Assembly: GCF_000429085.1 (NCBI RefSeq)
Contig: NZ_AUBE01000031.1
Coordinates: 1 to 59,865 of the forward strand
Length of the DNA stretch: 59,865 nt
Reading direction: 5' to 3'
From: Streptomyces flavidovirens DSM 40150
GTDB taxonomy: Bacteria > Actinomycetota > Actinomycetes > Streptomycetales > Streptomycetaceae
Shown here: positions 27,955-36,525 of the stretch, one piece after another
Numbering within the stretch: position 1 is the stretch's first letter
Layout: each line of letters opens with the position of its first letter
The notes under the pieces: model-generated
What the model was told of the DNA's origin: nothing
What the model saw: only the letters and a program-made list of their open reading frames with translations
Database searches by the model: none
Translations under genes and position numbers: made by a program

Positions 27955-28530
27955 TCAGACGTTGACGCCGAAGTCGGTGGCGATGCCCGCCAGGCCGCTG
28001 GCGTAGCCCTGGCCAATCGCACGGAACTTCCAGTCGGCGCCGTTGCGGTAGAGCTCGCCGAAGATCATGGCTGTCTCGGTGGCGGCGTCCTCGCTCAGGT
28101 CGTAGCGGGCGAGCTCGGCGCCACCATGTTGGTTGACCACGCGGATGAAGGCGTTGCGGACCTGGCCGAAACTGTGGCCGCGGGCTTCGGCGTCGTGAAT
28201 GGAAACCGGAAAGACGATCTTCGACACGTCGGCGGGGACAGCGGCCAGGTTGACCTTGATCACCTCGTCGTCCCCGTCGCCCTCGCCCGTGAGGTTGTCG
28301 CCCGCGTGCTCGACCGAGCCGTCCGGACTGGTCAGGTTGTTGAAGAAGATGAAGTGCTGGTCGGACGCGACCTTCCCGGCATCGTTGACCATCAGCGCAC
28401 TGGCATCGAGGTCGTAGTCGGTGCCGGTCGTCGTACGGACGTCCCAGCCCAGAGCCACCAGTACGGCGGACAGGCCCGGCGCCTCCTTGCTCAGCGAGAC
28501 ATTGCCGCCCTTGGCGAGGCTCAGACCCAT
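27955..28530 (-). CDS. TerD family protein (second copy)
   Basis: This is a 191-residue TerD protein: MGLSLAKGGNVSLSKEAPGL, VLVALGWDVRTTTGTDYDLD, then AGDNLTGEGDGDDEVIKVNL, which is the bipartite calcium site. ARGHSFGQVRNAFIRVVNQH and ELARYDLSEDAATETAMIFG follow. ATG 28530 is preceded by GAAGGGAAG at good spacing and begins at the family start, so the 23 in-frame upstream codons are left out. A 16-base palindrome lies 76 bases upstream, between this gene and the divergent blaI, suggesting shared repression. The typical function is Ca2+-dependent surface or membrane stress response with TerC and TerB. Confidence 0.95.
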   Translation of the reverse strand: MGLSLAKGGNVSLSKEAPGLSAVLVALGWDVRTTTGTDYDLDASALMVNDAGKVASDQHFIFFNNLTSPDGSVEHAGDNLTGEGDGDDEVIKVNLAAVPADVSKIVFPVSIHDAEARGHSFGQVRNAFIRVVNQHGGAELARYDLSEDAATETAMIFGELYRNGADWKFRAIGQGYASGLAGIATDFGVNV

Positions 28531-28605
28531 ATCGCTTCCCTTCTCAAGACCTGGGCCCGAGAACGGGACGCCGCTTCGGACCCTCGTATGACACACCATT
28601 AGGAA

Positions 28606-28621
28606 TCTACAGCAATGTAGA
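28606..28621. promoter_or_regulatory. Candidate BlaI operator 1
   Basis: TCTACAGCAATGTAGA: perfect TCTACA/TGTAGA arms with a 4-base spacer, between divergent terD and blaI. Dyads with TACA/TGTA cores are the known type of BlaI/CopY operators. The same pattern recurs before the LCP gene and terB. Confidence 0.65.
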
Positions 28622-28772
28622 AACAGGTAGGGATGTGCTGGGCATGTCGGTAGGCGCCTTCAGGTCACACTGCCGACTCGGCCGCTGGGTGGGGCGGGCG
28701 GCGGGTGACCAGTACGATGCCCCCTCGACGCTCGTACGGTTCGGGGCGGCGGGACGGAAAGGAGGCCGCGCC

Positions 28773-29174
28773 ATGGTTGACGGCACGGAGAAGACGAGCC
28801 CAGATGGGCGCGGTCGCAGGCGCCAGGGTGAACTCGAGATGCAGGTGCTGTCGGCGCTCGGCTCGGCACCCGGCCCGGTGACCGCCGCGTGGGTACAGGA
28901 ACAGCTCGGCGGCGATCTGGCGTACACGACGGTCATTACGATCCTGACCAGGCTGCACGCGAAGAGGGCGGTGACCCGCACCAAGGCCGGCCGGTCCTTC
29001 GTGTGGACGCCGGTGGCGGACGGAGCCGGTCTTGTGGCCATGCGCATGCGCAAGCTGCTCGACAACGAGGAAGACCGCGATGCGGTGCTCTCCAGTTTCG
29101 TGTCGTCCCTGTCTTCACACGACGAACAGCTCCTGCGCTCCCTCCTCAATGAAGCTGACGATCCGGAGCGTTGA
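28773..29174 (+). CDS. BlaI/MecI/CopY family repressor
   Basis: This is a 133-residue winged-helix repressor. RRRQGELEMQVLSALGSAPG starts the DNA-binding domain, VTAAWVQEQLGGDLAYTTVI with TILTRLHAKRAVTRTKAGRS gives the recognition helix and wing, and VAMRMRKLLDNEEDRDAVLS plus FVSSLSSHDEQLLRSLL is the dimerisation tail. AAAGGAGG stands seven bases before the ATG. It is followed after three bases by an M56 membrane protease, the classic BlaI-BlaR1 arrangement in which the protease senses an envelope signal and triggers loss of the repressor. The likely operators are the three TCTAC-type palindromes nearby. Confidence 0.92.
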   Translation: MVDGTEKTSPDGRGRRRQGELEMQVLSALGSAPGPVTAAWVQEQLGGDLAYTTVITILTRLHAKRAVTRTKAGRSFVWTPVADGAGLVAMRMRKLLDNEEDRDAVLSSFVSSLSSHDEQLLRSLLNEADDPER

Positions 29175-29177
29175 CCG

Positions 29178-30110
29178 ATGGGCGTCTTCGTCTTCCTGCC
29201 CCTGATCCTGCCGCTGACCGCACTGCCGATCGCGCGGCTGGCCGAACAGCATCTGCATCCGCGCAACGCGGCGCTGTTGCTGACCTGGGTAGGGGCGATC
29301 CTCGCCGCGTGCAGCACGCTGTGCCTCGGGCTTCTGGTGGTCGTTGGTACCGCGCAGCTGCCCGGCAACCCGCTGCCCGACAGCTGGTCCGACCCCGAGG
29401 TACGGGAAGCCGTGCCATACGACGAGGTGGCCGGGAAGGCATCCATCGGCGCTCTCGCCCTCGTGGTCGCGGCGTGCGCGCTTACCCTGCGACGGCATTA
29501 CGGCTTCCGTGCCCGCGCCCACCGCACGCTGGCCGTGCATCCCGACACCTCGGAGGTCGCCGTACTCACCGATGAGGTGCCGTACGCGTACGCGCTGCCG
29601 GGCTCTCCGGGCCGGATCCTGGTTTCCACCGGCATGCTGTCCGGCCTGAACGAGGCAGAGCGACGGGCCCTGCTCGCCCATGAGCGCGCCCACCTCGCCG
29701 GACGGCACCACCGCCTTCTGCTCACGGTGCAGCTCGCCGGCTGTGCCAACCCGCTGCTGCGCCCGCTCCGTTCCGCGGTGGGCTACAGCACGGAGCGCTG
29801 GGCCGACGAGGAAGCCGCCCGGGTGACCGGTGATCGGCGGATGACGGCCCGCGCCGTGGGCAAGGCGGCGCTGATCTCCCAACACGCCGCCGTACCGGGG
29901 CTGGCCGCCTTCGCCGAGGCGGGCCCGGTACCGCGCCGCGTTGCCGCGCTGCTGGGGCCTGTGCCGACGCCCGGCAACTGGCCGCCTGCCCTGACCACGG
30001 CCGGGATCGCCGCTATCGTCGCCGCAGCCGGAACGGCCGCGTCGACCTTGTCCGCGCTCAACGCGGCGATCGCCCTGTTCTTCGTTCTGCAATCTGCCAC
30101 CTACGGGTAA
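29178..30110 (+). CDS. M56 family (BlaR1-like) membrane metallopeptidase
   Basis: This 310-residue protein has N-terminal helices (MGVFVFLPLILPLTALPIAR, AALLLTWVGAILAACSTLCL), a cytoplasmic zinc protease domain and C-terminal helices. The active site HERAH lies in RRALLAHERAHLAGRHHRLL, and ERWADEEAARVTGD supplies the downstream Glu ligand. There is no penicillin-binding sensor domain as in BlaR1, as is usual in actinobacteria, so the signal is unknown. The start is three bases after blaI with a ribosome site inside the end of blaI, so the two form an operon. It probably cleaves or destabilises the BlaI partner. Confidence 0.92.
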   Translation: MGVFVFLPLILPLTALPIARLAEQHLHPRNAALLLTWVGAILAACSTLCLGLLVVVGTAQLPGNPLPDSWSDPEVREAVPYDEVAGKASIGALALVVAACALTLRRHYGFRARAHRTLAVHPDTSEVAVLTDEVPYAYALPGSPGRILVSTGMLSGLNEAERRALLAHERAHLAGRHHRLLLTVQLAGCANPLLRPLRSAVGYSTERWADEEAARVTGDRRMTARAVGKAALISQHAAVPGLAAFAEAGPVPRRVAALLGPVPTPGNWPPALTTAGIAAIVAAAGTAASTLSALNAAIALFFVLQSATYG

Positions 30111-30141
30111 TCCGGGCTGACCTGCGCAGGACTTGGCTGCC

Positions 30142-30157
30142 TCTACGCGACTGTAGA
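30142..30157. promoter_or_regulatory. Candidate BlaI operator 2
   Basis: TCTACGCGACTGTAGA, within the longer dyad CTCTAC-N6-GTAGAG, lies 64 bases before the GTG of the LCP gene. It has the same 16-base architecture as operator 1. Confidence 0.6.
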
Positions 30158-30220
30158 GTTCACGCACCGCATGGAGCGGCGGTTGCGGATGAACGAGCGC
30201 GAAGGCCCGGAGGATGCCAG

Positions 30221-31629
30221 GTGGGTACGCAGGACAGGAGGCGGCATGGTCGCCGGGCACAGTCGACCCGGCGACGCCGCAGGGTGGAAGACGGGTCCGG
30301 CCGGCTGACCCGACGCGGGCGGATAGCACTGTGGACCGGTGGGGCGCTGGCCGTCCTCGTGTTGGTGACGGCAGGGGCCGGGGCCTGGGTCTACCAGGGG
30401 CTGGACGGGAACATCAATTCCGCGGACGTGGACAACAAGCTGGGCGACGACAGGCCGGTCAATTTGAGTCCGGGCTCGAAGAACATCCTGGTGGTGGGCT
30501 CTGACTCGCGGGACGGCAAGAACGCGAAGTACGGCAAGGACCTGGACACCATGCAGTCGGACACGCTGATGGTCATGCATCTGTCCGCGAACAGGGACTG
30601 GGCCACGGTGGTGTCTCTGCCGCGGGACTCCTGGGTGAGCATCCCGGCGTGTGATCGCGGAAACGGGACGATGTCCACTCCCCGCCATTCAAAGATCAAC
30701 GCGGCCTTTGCCATTGGCGGTACGAGCGGCGATGTTTCCGGAGCCGCCGCCTGCACGATCAAGACGGTGGAGCAGTCCACCGGCCTGCGTATCGACCACT
30801 TCATGTCCGTCGACTTCCAGGGCTTCAAGGGCATGGTCAACGCCCTCGACGGCATCGAGGTCTGCCCCGAGACGGCGATCCGCGACGAGAAGGCACACCT
30901 CGACATGGAGGCTGGGTGCCAGACCGTCAAGGACGAGAACGCCCTCGGGTACGTCCGCACCCGCTACAGCGTCGGTGACGGCTCGGACCTCGGGCGCATC
31001 GGCCGCCAGCAGGAGTTCATGCAAGCCCTCGCCGCCAAGGCTCAGGAGAAGCTCACCAGCCCGACCGCCCTGTACGACTTCCTGGACTCGGCGACCAAGT
31101 CCCTGTCCACTGACGAGAAGTTGCGGGAATCAAACCGCTGACCGGTCTTGCGAACGAGATCAAGAGCATCCCGAGTGACCGGCTGACCTTCCTGACCGTG
31201 CCCAATTACGGACGCGAGGCGGACGTACCCTCCGACAAGGCCAACGTGGTGTGGCAGTACCCGCAGGCCGCCGACCTGTTCACCTCGCTGGCCAAGGACC
31301 ACGAGGTTGACAAGAAGAAGCTGGCGGCCGACTCCAAGGGTCCGGTGTACGCCGCTTCGGTGCGCGTGCAGGTGCTCAACGGCAGCGGGGTGCCCGGCCA
31401 GGCCGCGAAGGTTGCCGAAACGCTGCGGATGGCCGGTTACAGCATTACCGGCGCCGGCAATGCACCGACCTCTGCGGAGAAGACCACGGTCACGTACCCC
31501 CCGGGCCTCGAACAGCTGGCCGCGGTGCTCGCTTCCCGGCTGCCCGGTGTCGCGGCAGAACCTGACCCGGACGCCATGGCCGGCACCGTCATTCTCGTCG
31601 TGGGTGCGGACTTCACCGGCATGCGCTGA
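30221..31629 (+). pseudogene. LytR-CpsA-Psr family protein, single-base frameshift
   Basis: The gene would encode an envelope enzyme of about 469 residues that attaches glycopolymers to peptidoglycan. From GTG 30221 (GGAGG upstream) it has a basic cytoplasmic head, one helix (GGALAVLVLVTAGAGAWVYQ), then the LCP catalytic domain: NILVVGSDSRDGKN, SDTLMVMHLSANRDWATVVS, LPRDSWVSIP, and GYVRTRYSVGDGSDLGRIGR with QQEF. At 31125-31127 a run of three G appears one short, and the frame closes 12 bases later. One added G restores RGIKPLTGLANEIKS and the LytR_C tail VRVQVLNGSGVPGQAAKVAE to 31629. The catalytic domain is complete before the break, so the protein may still work. Confidence 0.88.
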
Positions 31630-31654
31630 CGCGACCTACTGGTTGGGGGAACGC

Positions 31655-31689
31655 CGGTGGGCCTGCGGCTGAGTGCCCCAGGCCCACCG
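31655..31689. terminator. Bidirectional terminator between LCP and glsB
   Basis: CGGTGGGCCTG pairs with CAGGCCCACCG (11-base stem, 13-base loop) between the convergent LCP and glsB genes, followed by TTTCC on the plus strand. It is well placed to stop both transcripts. Confidence 0.7.
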
Positions 31690-31713
31690 TTTCCTTCCGA
31701 TCGGTACGGGGTG

Positions 31714-31977
31714 TCAGCGCCGGGACTTGACGCGTTCCAGGGCAGCCACGCCCACGACGGCGAGAGCGATCTGAATCAGCCATTCGATCCAGTCGATGCC
31801 CTTGGAGTCCGCGACACCCAGCCCGCCCGCGATGGCGGTGCCCAGGAAGGCCGCGGCGATACCGACGAGGATCGTCCACAGAATGCCGATGTGCTGCCGG
31901 CCCGGAAGCACGAGCCGTCCCAGCACACCGATGATGATGCCGATCACGATCGCGCTGATGATGCCTGAGATCTCCAC
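31714..31977 (-). CDS. GlsB/YeaQ/YmgE family stress membrane protein
   Basis: This is an 87-residue protein with three helices: MEISGIISAIVIGIIIGVLG, GILWTILVGIAAAFLGTAIA and WLIQIALAVVGVAALERV. RLVLPGRQHIG after helix 1 is the transglycosylase-associated/GlsB signature. It is a typical general stress protein of the membrane, and its molecular role is unknown. It lies 46 bases after terB on the same strand and probably shares its transcript and its operator. Confidence 0.9.
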   Translation of the reverse strand: MEISGIISAIVIGIIIGVLGRLVLPGRQHIGILWTILVGIAAAFLGTAIAGGLGVADSKGIDWIEWLIQIALAVVGVAALERVKSRR

Positions 31978-32022
31978 GCCTGCTCCTCCGGTACGTCGTA
32001 TGAGGTACGTGTGCCCCGCTTG

Positions 32023-32478
32023 TTACAGGTCGAACTCGTGCGGCGGCAGATCGAGCGTGTAGCAGGCTTCGCGCACGATGGCCTGCTCGTCCTTGTCGAA
32101 GTCGCCGTCGGCGCCGCCGATGACGATGCCGATCTGGATGACGGCGCGGGCCTCGGCGGGCTTCTTCTTCGCCTTGGCGATCTCCTGAAGGACGCTGACC
32201 TTGCCGAAGGCGAAGTCGGCGGTCAGTTTGTTCAGGTTTTCGTCGAAGCGGCGCTGGAGGTCGTCCGCGGCGAAGTTCTGGAGTACGTCGTTGGTGGCGA
32301 TGAGCTGGGCCACCCGCTGGCGCTCGGCAGGGTCGACGGTGCCGTCGGCGGCGGCGACCAGGGCGCACATTGCCATGCTGGCGTCGCGGAAGGCGCCACT
32401 CTTGAGGTCGTTCTTCTTCGCCATGAGCTGCGTCTGCATCGTCGACGCGGACTCCTTGAAGCGATCCCACAGGGCCAT
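32023..32478 (-). CDS. TerB family tellurite resistance protein
   Basis: This is a 151-residue cytoplasmic or membrane-associated all-helical protein. MALWDRFKESASTMQTQLMA begins the TerB fold. MAMCALVAAADGTVDPAERQ and IVIGGADGDFDKDEQAIVRE are the two acidic metal-binding repeats, and the end is CYTLDLPPHEFDL. TerB links TerC at the membrane to TerD-type proteins. ATG 32478 has GGAG upstream and fits the family start, and the 26 codons before it do not. A TCTAC-type palindrome lies 68 bases upstream. Confidence 0.93.
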   Translation of the reverse strand: MALWDRFKESASTMQTQLMAKKNDLKSGAFRDASMAMCALVAAADGTVDPAERQRVAQLIATNDVLQNFAADDLQRRFDENLNKLTADFAFGKVSVLQEIAKAKKKPAEARAVIQIGIVIGGADGDFDKDEQAIVREACYTLDLPPHEFDL

Positions 32479-32545
32479 AAGAACTCCATATGCGTCAGGA
32501 GGTGTCCGGGCAGGAAGGGGGGGCCGACCCGGACACCCACATTCT

Positions 32546-32561
32546 TCTACAGTCACGTAGA
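32546..32561. promoter_or_regulatory. Candidate BlaI operator 3
   Basis: TCTACAGTCACGTAGA, within CTTCTAC-N6-GTAGAAG, lies 68 bases before the terB start and just after the truncated spo0M. It matches the sites at 28606 and 30142. Confidence 0.6.
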
Positions 32562-32586
32562 AGCTATCAGGAGAGCTTGCCTTACT

Positions 32587-33297
32587 TCAGCCCTCTTCGC
32601 CCTCTTCGTCGTCTCCTTCGAAGAAGTCGCCCACCTCGTCGACGACTTCGGCGGCCACCATGCCGCCGACGACGCCGACGGCCAGCCCCGTCGCACCGGC
32701 GGCAACCACGGTGCCCATGCCGGGCCCGGAGCGGTGGTGACTGTCGCTGTGGTGATGCTCGCCGTGGCCGTGGCCGTAATCGTGCGGGACGTGGGTGGCG
32801 TGGGCGCCGTGTCCGGCAGCCAGTTGCCGTACCCAGCCTTCGACCTCGGCGTTCCAGTCGCGCTGATCGACACCCTGGTGGCCAACGGTGAAGCGGTTGA
32901 CGGCGTCGTGGCCGGAGGAGAAGAGGCCGCCCGGCTTGTCGGCCTCCAGTACGACCTCCATGCCACCCGGGTTGGCCAGGAAGGTCACCTCGACCTCCCG
33001 AATGGCCTGCGCGTACTGCGGAGCCGGCGTGAGCTCGACTTCTTGGTAGAAGGGCAGTTGCTGGCCGGTGCCGCCGATGTGTCCGTACTCCAGGTCTGCC
33101 GACTTGAAGCCGAAGCCAAGCTGCCCGAACGCCTCCAGGACAGCCTCCTGCACAGGCAGCGGCCGTACTGTCAGCGGGTCCAGATCGCCCTTGTCCTTGC
33201 CGCCCGCCACCTGACGGGCCGAGCGGCACCCCATCGATCCACTGATACTCGGTCCCAGCAGACCCGTAGTCCTCATCCACACCCTTTCAAGGAGCAC
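32587..33297 (-). pseudogene. Spo0M family protein, N-terminal half missing
   Basis: The readable part is the second arrestin-like half of a Spo0M sporulation-control protein: KGDLDPLTVRPLPVQEAVLE, LGFGFKSADLEYGHIGGTGQ, LPFYQEVELTPAPQYAQAIR and VTFLANPGGMEVVLEADKPG then GLF. A tail rich in His, Gly and acidic residues follows (HGHGEHHHSDSHH, then a hydrophobic Gly/Val helix and FFEGDDEEGEEG). The first 120 or so residues expected in the family are absent, and the first 30 codons here look non-genic. The break is near 33230-33260, about 100 bases from a CNNM gene. A shortened protein could be made from ATG 33234, but loss of half the fold makes function unlikely. Confidence 0.7.
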
Positions 33298-33356
33298 GTC
33301 TTGTCCGCCAGTCTGACGGACCCCGACGGTCCGGGACTCAGCCCCCGGGTTGTCCG

Positions 33357-34706
33357 ATGAACGCCGTACTCGGCCTGTCGGCCGTCCTCGTCCTAACGGC
33401 AGGAACCGGCTACTTCGTCGCCCAGGAATTCGCGTACGTCGCCGCCGACCGGCTCGCGCTCGCCCGTGAGGCCGAAGCGGGTGACAAGCGCGCGGCGCGC
33501 GCGGTGAAGGTGCTCGAACGGCTCTCCTTCATGCTCTCGGGCGCTCAACTGGGGATCACAGTCACCGGCCTGGTCGTCGGCTTCCTCGCCGAGCCGGCCG
33601 TCTCCGCGCTACTGCGCCCCGCACTGGACGGCACTGGCCTCCCCGACGGCGCGGTCTCCGCCATCTCGGTGACGCTGGCCTTCGTCATGGCGACATTCGT
33701 GCAAATGGTGCTCGGTGAACTGGCTCCCAAGAACCTGGCGCTGGCCGTCCCTGACCGGCTCGCCAAGTCGCTGTCGGCTTCCACGCTCGCGTACCTCAAG
33801 GTGGTCGGCCCGGTGGTGCACCTCTTCGACGCCACGGCCAACAAGTTGCTGCGCAGGGTCGGCATCGAGCCGGTTGAGGAGTTGCACCACGGCGCGACTC
33901 TTGAGGAGCTCAGCCACCTGATCGGCGAGTCACACGAACAGGGCGAGCTGCCTCGCGCCAACGCCGAACTTCTCGACCACGCGCTGGAGTTCTCCGAGCG
34001 CACCCTGGACGAGGTCATGGTCCCGAGTGTCGATGCCGTCTACGTAAGCGCCGACGCACCGGCCACCGAGGTCGTGCAGCTGATCGCCAAGTGCGGCCAC
34101 TCCAATTACCCGGTCACGGGCGAGCGCCACGACGACATCAAGGGCGTCATCGGCGTACGCGAGCTGATGCGACTGCCGGCCGCCCGCCTCGACCGGACCA
34201 CCGCCGGTGAGCTGGCCAGACGCCCGCTGCTGCTTCCCGACACGCTGGCGCTGCCCGGCGCCGTCGAGCAGATGCAGGGGCACAAGCAGGAGTTCGCAGT
34301 CGTCCTCGACGAGCACGGAGGCTTCGCCGGAATCGTCACCTTCGAGGACATCGCCGAGGAACTGGTCGGCGAGATCGCGGACGAGTCCGACCGGGTCATC
34401 GAGATCGCGGTCGCCGACGGAACCGGGTGGCTGGTCGACGCCGGCCGCCGCCTTGACGAGATCGCCGAAGCCACCGGCATCGCACTCCCCGAGGAAGAGG
34501 ATTACGGCACCGCCGCCGGCCTGATCGTGGACCGGCTCGGCCGGTTCCCGGCCATCGGAGACCGCCTCACCGTCGGCACCGTCCTCATCGAGGTCCGCAC
34601 CCTCGACCGCCACGTCCCCGAGCGCATCCGCATGGAGCGCCTGCCGGACACCGACCCGGACGCGGATCTGCACGCCGCCCCGGCCGACGAGGAGCCGACC
34701 GCATGA
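33357..34706 (+). CDS. CNNM/CorC family transporter, first of a tandem pair
   Basis: This intact 449-residue protein begins MNAVLGLSAVLVLTAGTGYF, followed by VAQEFAYVAADRLALAREAE and SFMLSGAQLGITVTGLVVGF, the DUF21 membrane domain. LERTLDEVMVP-type residues (FSERTLDEVMVPSVDAVYVS) open the CBS pair, EFAVVLDEHGGFAGIVTFED closes it, and the CorC domain follows (GTAAGLIVDRLGRFPAIGDR). It likely exports divalent cations or Na+. Its stop overlaps the next CNNM start by ATGA, so the pair is translationally coupled. Tandem, unequal CNNM pairs of this sort are common in actinobacteria. Confidence 0.93.
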   Translation: MNAVLGLSAVLVLTAGTGYFVAQEFAYVAADRLALAREAEAGDKRAARAVKVLERLSFMLSGAQLGITVTGLVVGFLAEPAVSALLRPALDGTGLPDGAVSAISVTLAFVMATFVQMVLGELAPKNLALAVPDRLAKSLSASTLAYLKVVGPVVHLFDATANKLLRRVGIEPVEELHHGATLEELSHLIGESHEQGELPRANAELLDHALEFSERTLDEVMVPSVDAVYVSADAPATEVVQLIAKCGHSNYPVTGERHDDIKGVIGVRELMRLPAARLDRTTAGELARRPLLLPDTLALPGAVEQMQGHKQEFAVVLDEHGGFAGIVTFEDIAEELVGEIADESDRVIEIAVADGTGWLVDAGRRLDEIAEATGIALPEEEDYGTAAGLIVDRLGRFPAIGDRLTVGTVLIEVRTLDRHVPERIRMERLPDTDPDADLHAAPADEEPTA

Positions 34707-35729
34707 GCTTCCCCCTGGCCCTCTTCGTCACCCTCCTCCTGCTGATCGGCAGCGGCTTCTTCGTCGCGGCCGAATTCGCCCTGGTGGCCGCCAAGCGCCA
34801 CCGCATGGAACGCGCCGCCGCCCAGGGCCAACGCGGAGCCAGGTCGGCCCTGGCAGGGATGCGAGAACTCTCCCTGATGCTCGCGGGCGCCCAGCTGGGC
34901 ATCACCATCTGCACCCTGGGCCTCGGCTCAATCTCCAAACCCGCCATCTCCCACGAGCTCGACCCGCTCCTGGAGAAGTTCGGCCTGCCCAGCGGACTGA
35001 GCTACGGCATCGCCTTCGCCGTCGCCATGACCGTGGTCGTCTTCCTGCACATGGTCCTCGGCGAGATGGCCCCCAAGTCTTGGGCCATCGCCCACCCTGA
35101 ACGCTCCCGCCATGCTGCTCACCCCGCCCTTCCGCGCCCTGATCCGCCTCGTACGCCCGCTGATCTGGCTGCTCAACAAGATCAGCAACGCGCTCGTACG
35201 CCTGTGCCGCGTCACCCCGCGCGACGAACTCACCGCCGTACACAACCGCGAGCAGCTCACCCACCTCGTCGAGGAGTCCCAGCGCCTCGGCCTGATCAGC
35301 GAAACCGACTCCAGCCTGATCACCCGCTCCCTGAGGGAACCGCAGACCCCGGTGGCACAGCTCCATGTGCCCGCCGCCCAGATCAGTTACGTCGAAGCCG
35401 ACGCAGACACCGATACGATCCTCGCCGCCGCGACGGCTGCCGACCACACCCGGCTGGTCGTACGAGACGGTGAAACGGTCGTTGGCTCGGTGCACGCCCG
35501 CGACGCCCTGGTCGCACGTGCCCAGGGCAGGACCCTGACGGCCCGTGAACTCGCTTGCCCCGTCCCGGAACTCGCCCCGAGCCACACCGTCGCCCACGCG
35601 GTCGAGCAACTCCAGTACCGCCGGGCTTCGCTCGCCGTCGTACGCGACACGGAGGGTCGGCTGACCGGCCTGATCAGCCTCGACGATCTCATCGTTCGAC
35701 TGATGGGATCCTCGATGCGCTCGTCGTAG
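34703..35729 (+). pseudogene. CNNM family transporter, second of the pair, single-base frameshift
   Basis: The first frame gives the DUF21 domain (LLLIGSGFFVAAEFALVAAK, SLMLAGAQLGITICTLGLGS, FLHMVLGEMAPKSWAIAHPE). At 35106-35108 an extra C in a CCC run breaks it. The next frame continues AMLLTPPFRALIRLVRPLIW, then DELTAVHNREQLTHLVEESQ and a CBS pair ending LTGLISLDDLIVRLMG. Removing one C gives a 341-residue protein without a C-terminal CorC domain, as expected for the shorter member of such pairs. Everything else is intact, so this is either a very recent mutation or a base-calling error. Confidence 0.85.
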
Positions 35730-35745
35730 CTGGTTCGGCGACATG

Positions 35746-35773
35746 GAAGCCCCAGGCGGTTGCCTGGGGCTTC
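35746..35773 (+). terminator. Terminator of the CNNM pair
   Basis: GAAGCCCCAGGC, loop GGTT, GCCTGGGGCTTC: a perfect 12-base stem 16 bases after the stop of the second CNNM gene. Confidence 0.9.
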
Positions 35774-36226
35774 CTGTGTGACGAACACCCGGATCGCGCG
35801 CTGCCCCGATGACGCCGTGAACCAGCCAGGCACCGGGAAAGCGGTGCCTTGCCTCTCACACGGTCCGTAGTAAGGAGGCCGGTCCACGGAGGGGAGGATC
35901 TGGGCTCAGCCAAGGCTGAGGTACCTCACGAGGGACTGAAGATGTGATGCACCCCATTTTCATGCCCCCACGGATGCGAGAGCCCCGCTCCCACCGGTCG
36001 GGGAGCAGGAGCCCGCAAGTCCCCTTGCACGGACCGTTGTGACCACCGCGCGGCGTGGGGCCCCGAAGCAGCGGGACGCGCTCTTCGACAATGCGAAGTA
36101 CTGTTGATCGTGTTCGTGGCGATGGCGCACATGCAGGAGCCGGTCATGGACGGCAGCCGCGCCACGTCTCACGGTCGATGCCCTCGTTGTAGAGGTTTTT
36201 CCTCGCGTCGATGAGGGGGCTCGGGC
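35774..36226. other. Intergenic or decayed region with one palindrome
   Basis: No gene is recognisable. CTCAGCCAAGGCTGAG (35905-35920) is a 7-base dyad with a 2-base centre of unknown meaning. The right part leads into the prfC scrap and may be decayed sequence of the same gene. Confidence 0.35.
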
Positions 36227-36525
36227 ATGGAGGGGGTTGACACCGCTTACCCCGGCGATGTGGTCGGCCTCGTCAATGCCGCTGCCCTGCGCGTGGGCGA
36301 CACCCTCTATGACGGCCGCCGGCTCTGTTTCCCGCCGATGCCGACCTTTACTCCGGAGCACTTGGCGGTCGGACATCGGCCGCTCGAAGCAATTCAGGCG
36401 TGGCATAGCCCAGTCAGGCCAAGCCGGTGTTGTGCAGGTCCTGGTGCCAGAGGTGCACGGTGACCGGGCGCCGGTGTCCGGCCGTCGTGGGGCCGATGGC
36501 GGGTCAGCCAGCCGTCGAGAGTGCT
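36227..36525 (+). pseudogene. prfC: Peptide chain release factor 3 (prfC) fragment
   Basis: GVDTAYPGDVVGLVNAAALR, VGDTLYDGRRLCFPPMPTFT and PEHLAVGH are a close match to domain II/III of release factor 3. After a frame change the next frame gives SKQFRRGIAQSGQAGVVQVL, the following RF3 block. GTPase motifs and the end of the protein are absent. RF3 is normally a single chromosomal gene, so this is a stray partial copy, not the cell's working gene. Confidence 0.75.

Noticed and set aside
32011..33360. A plus-strand frame of 449 codons over terB and spo0M
   Set aside because: It is antisense to two recognisable gene bodies and has no domain of its own.
35905..35920. CTCAGCCAAGGCTGAG as an operator
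   Set aside because: It is a single dyad with no adjacent intact gene and no second copy, so it is recorded only as part of the intergenic stretch.
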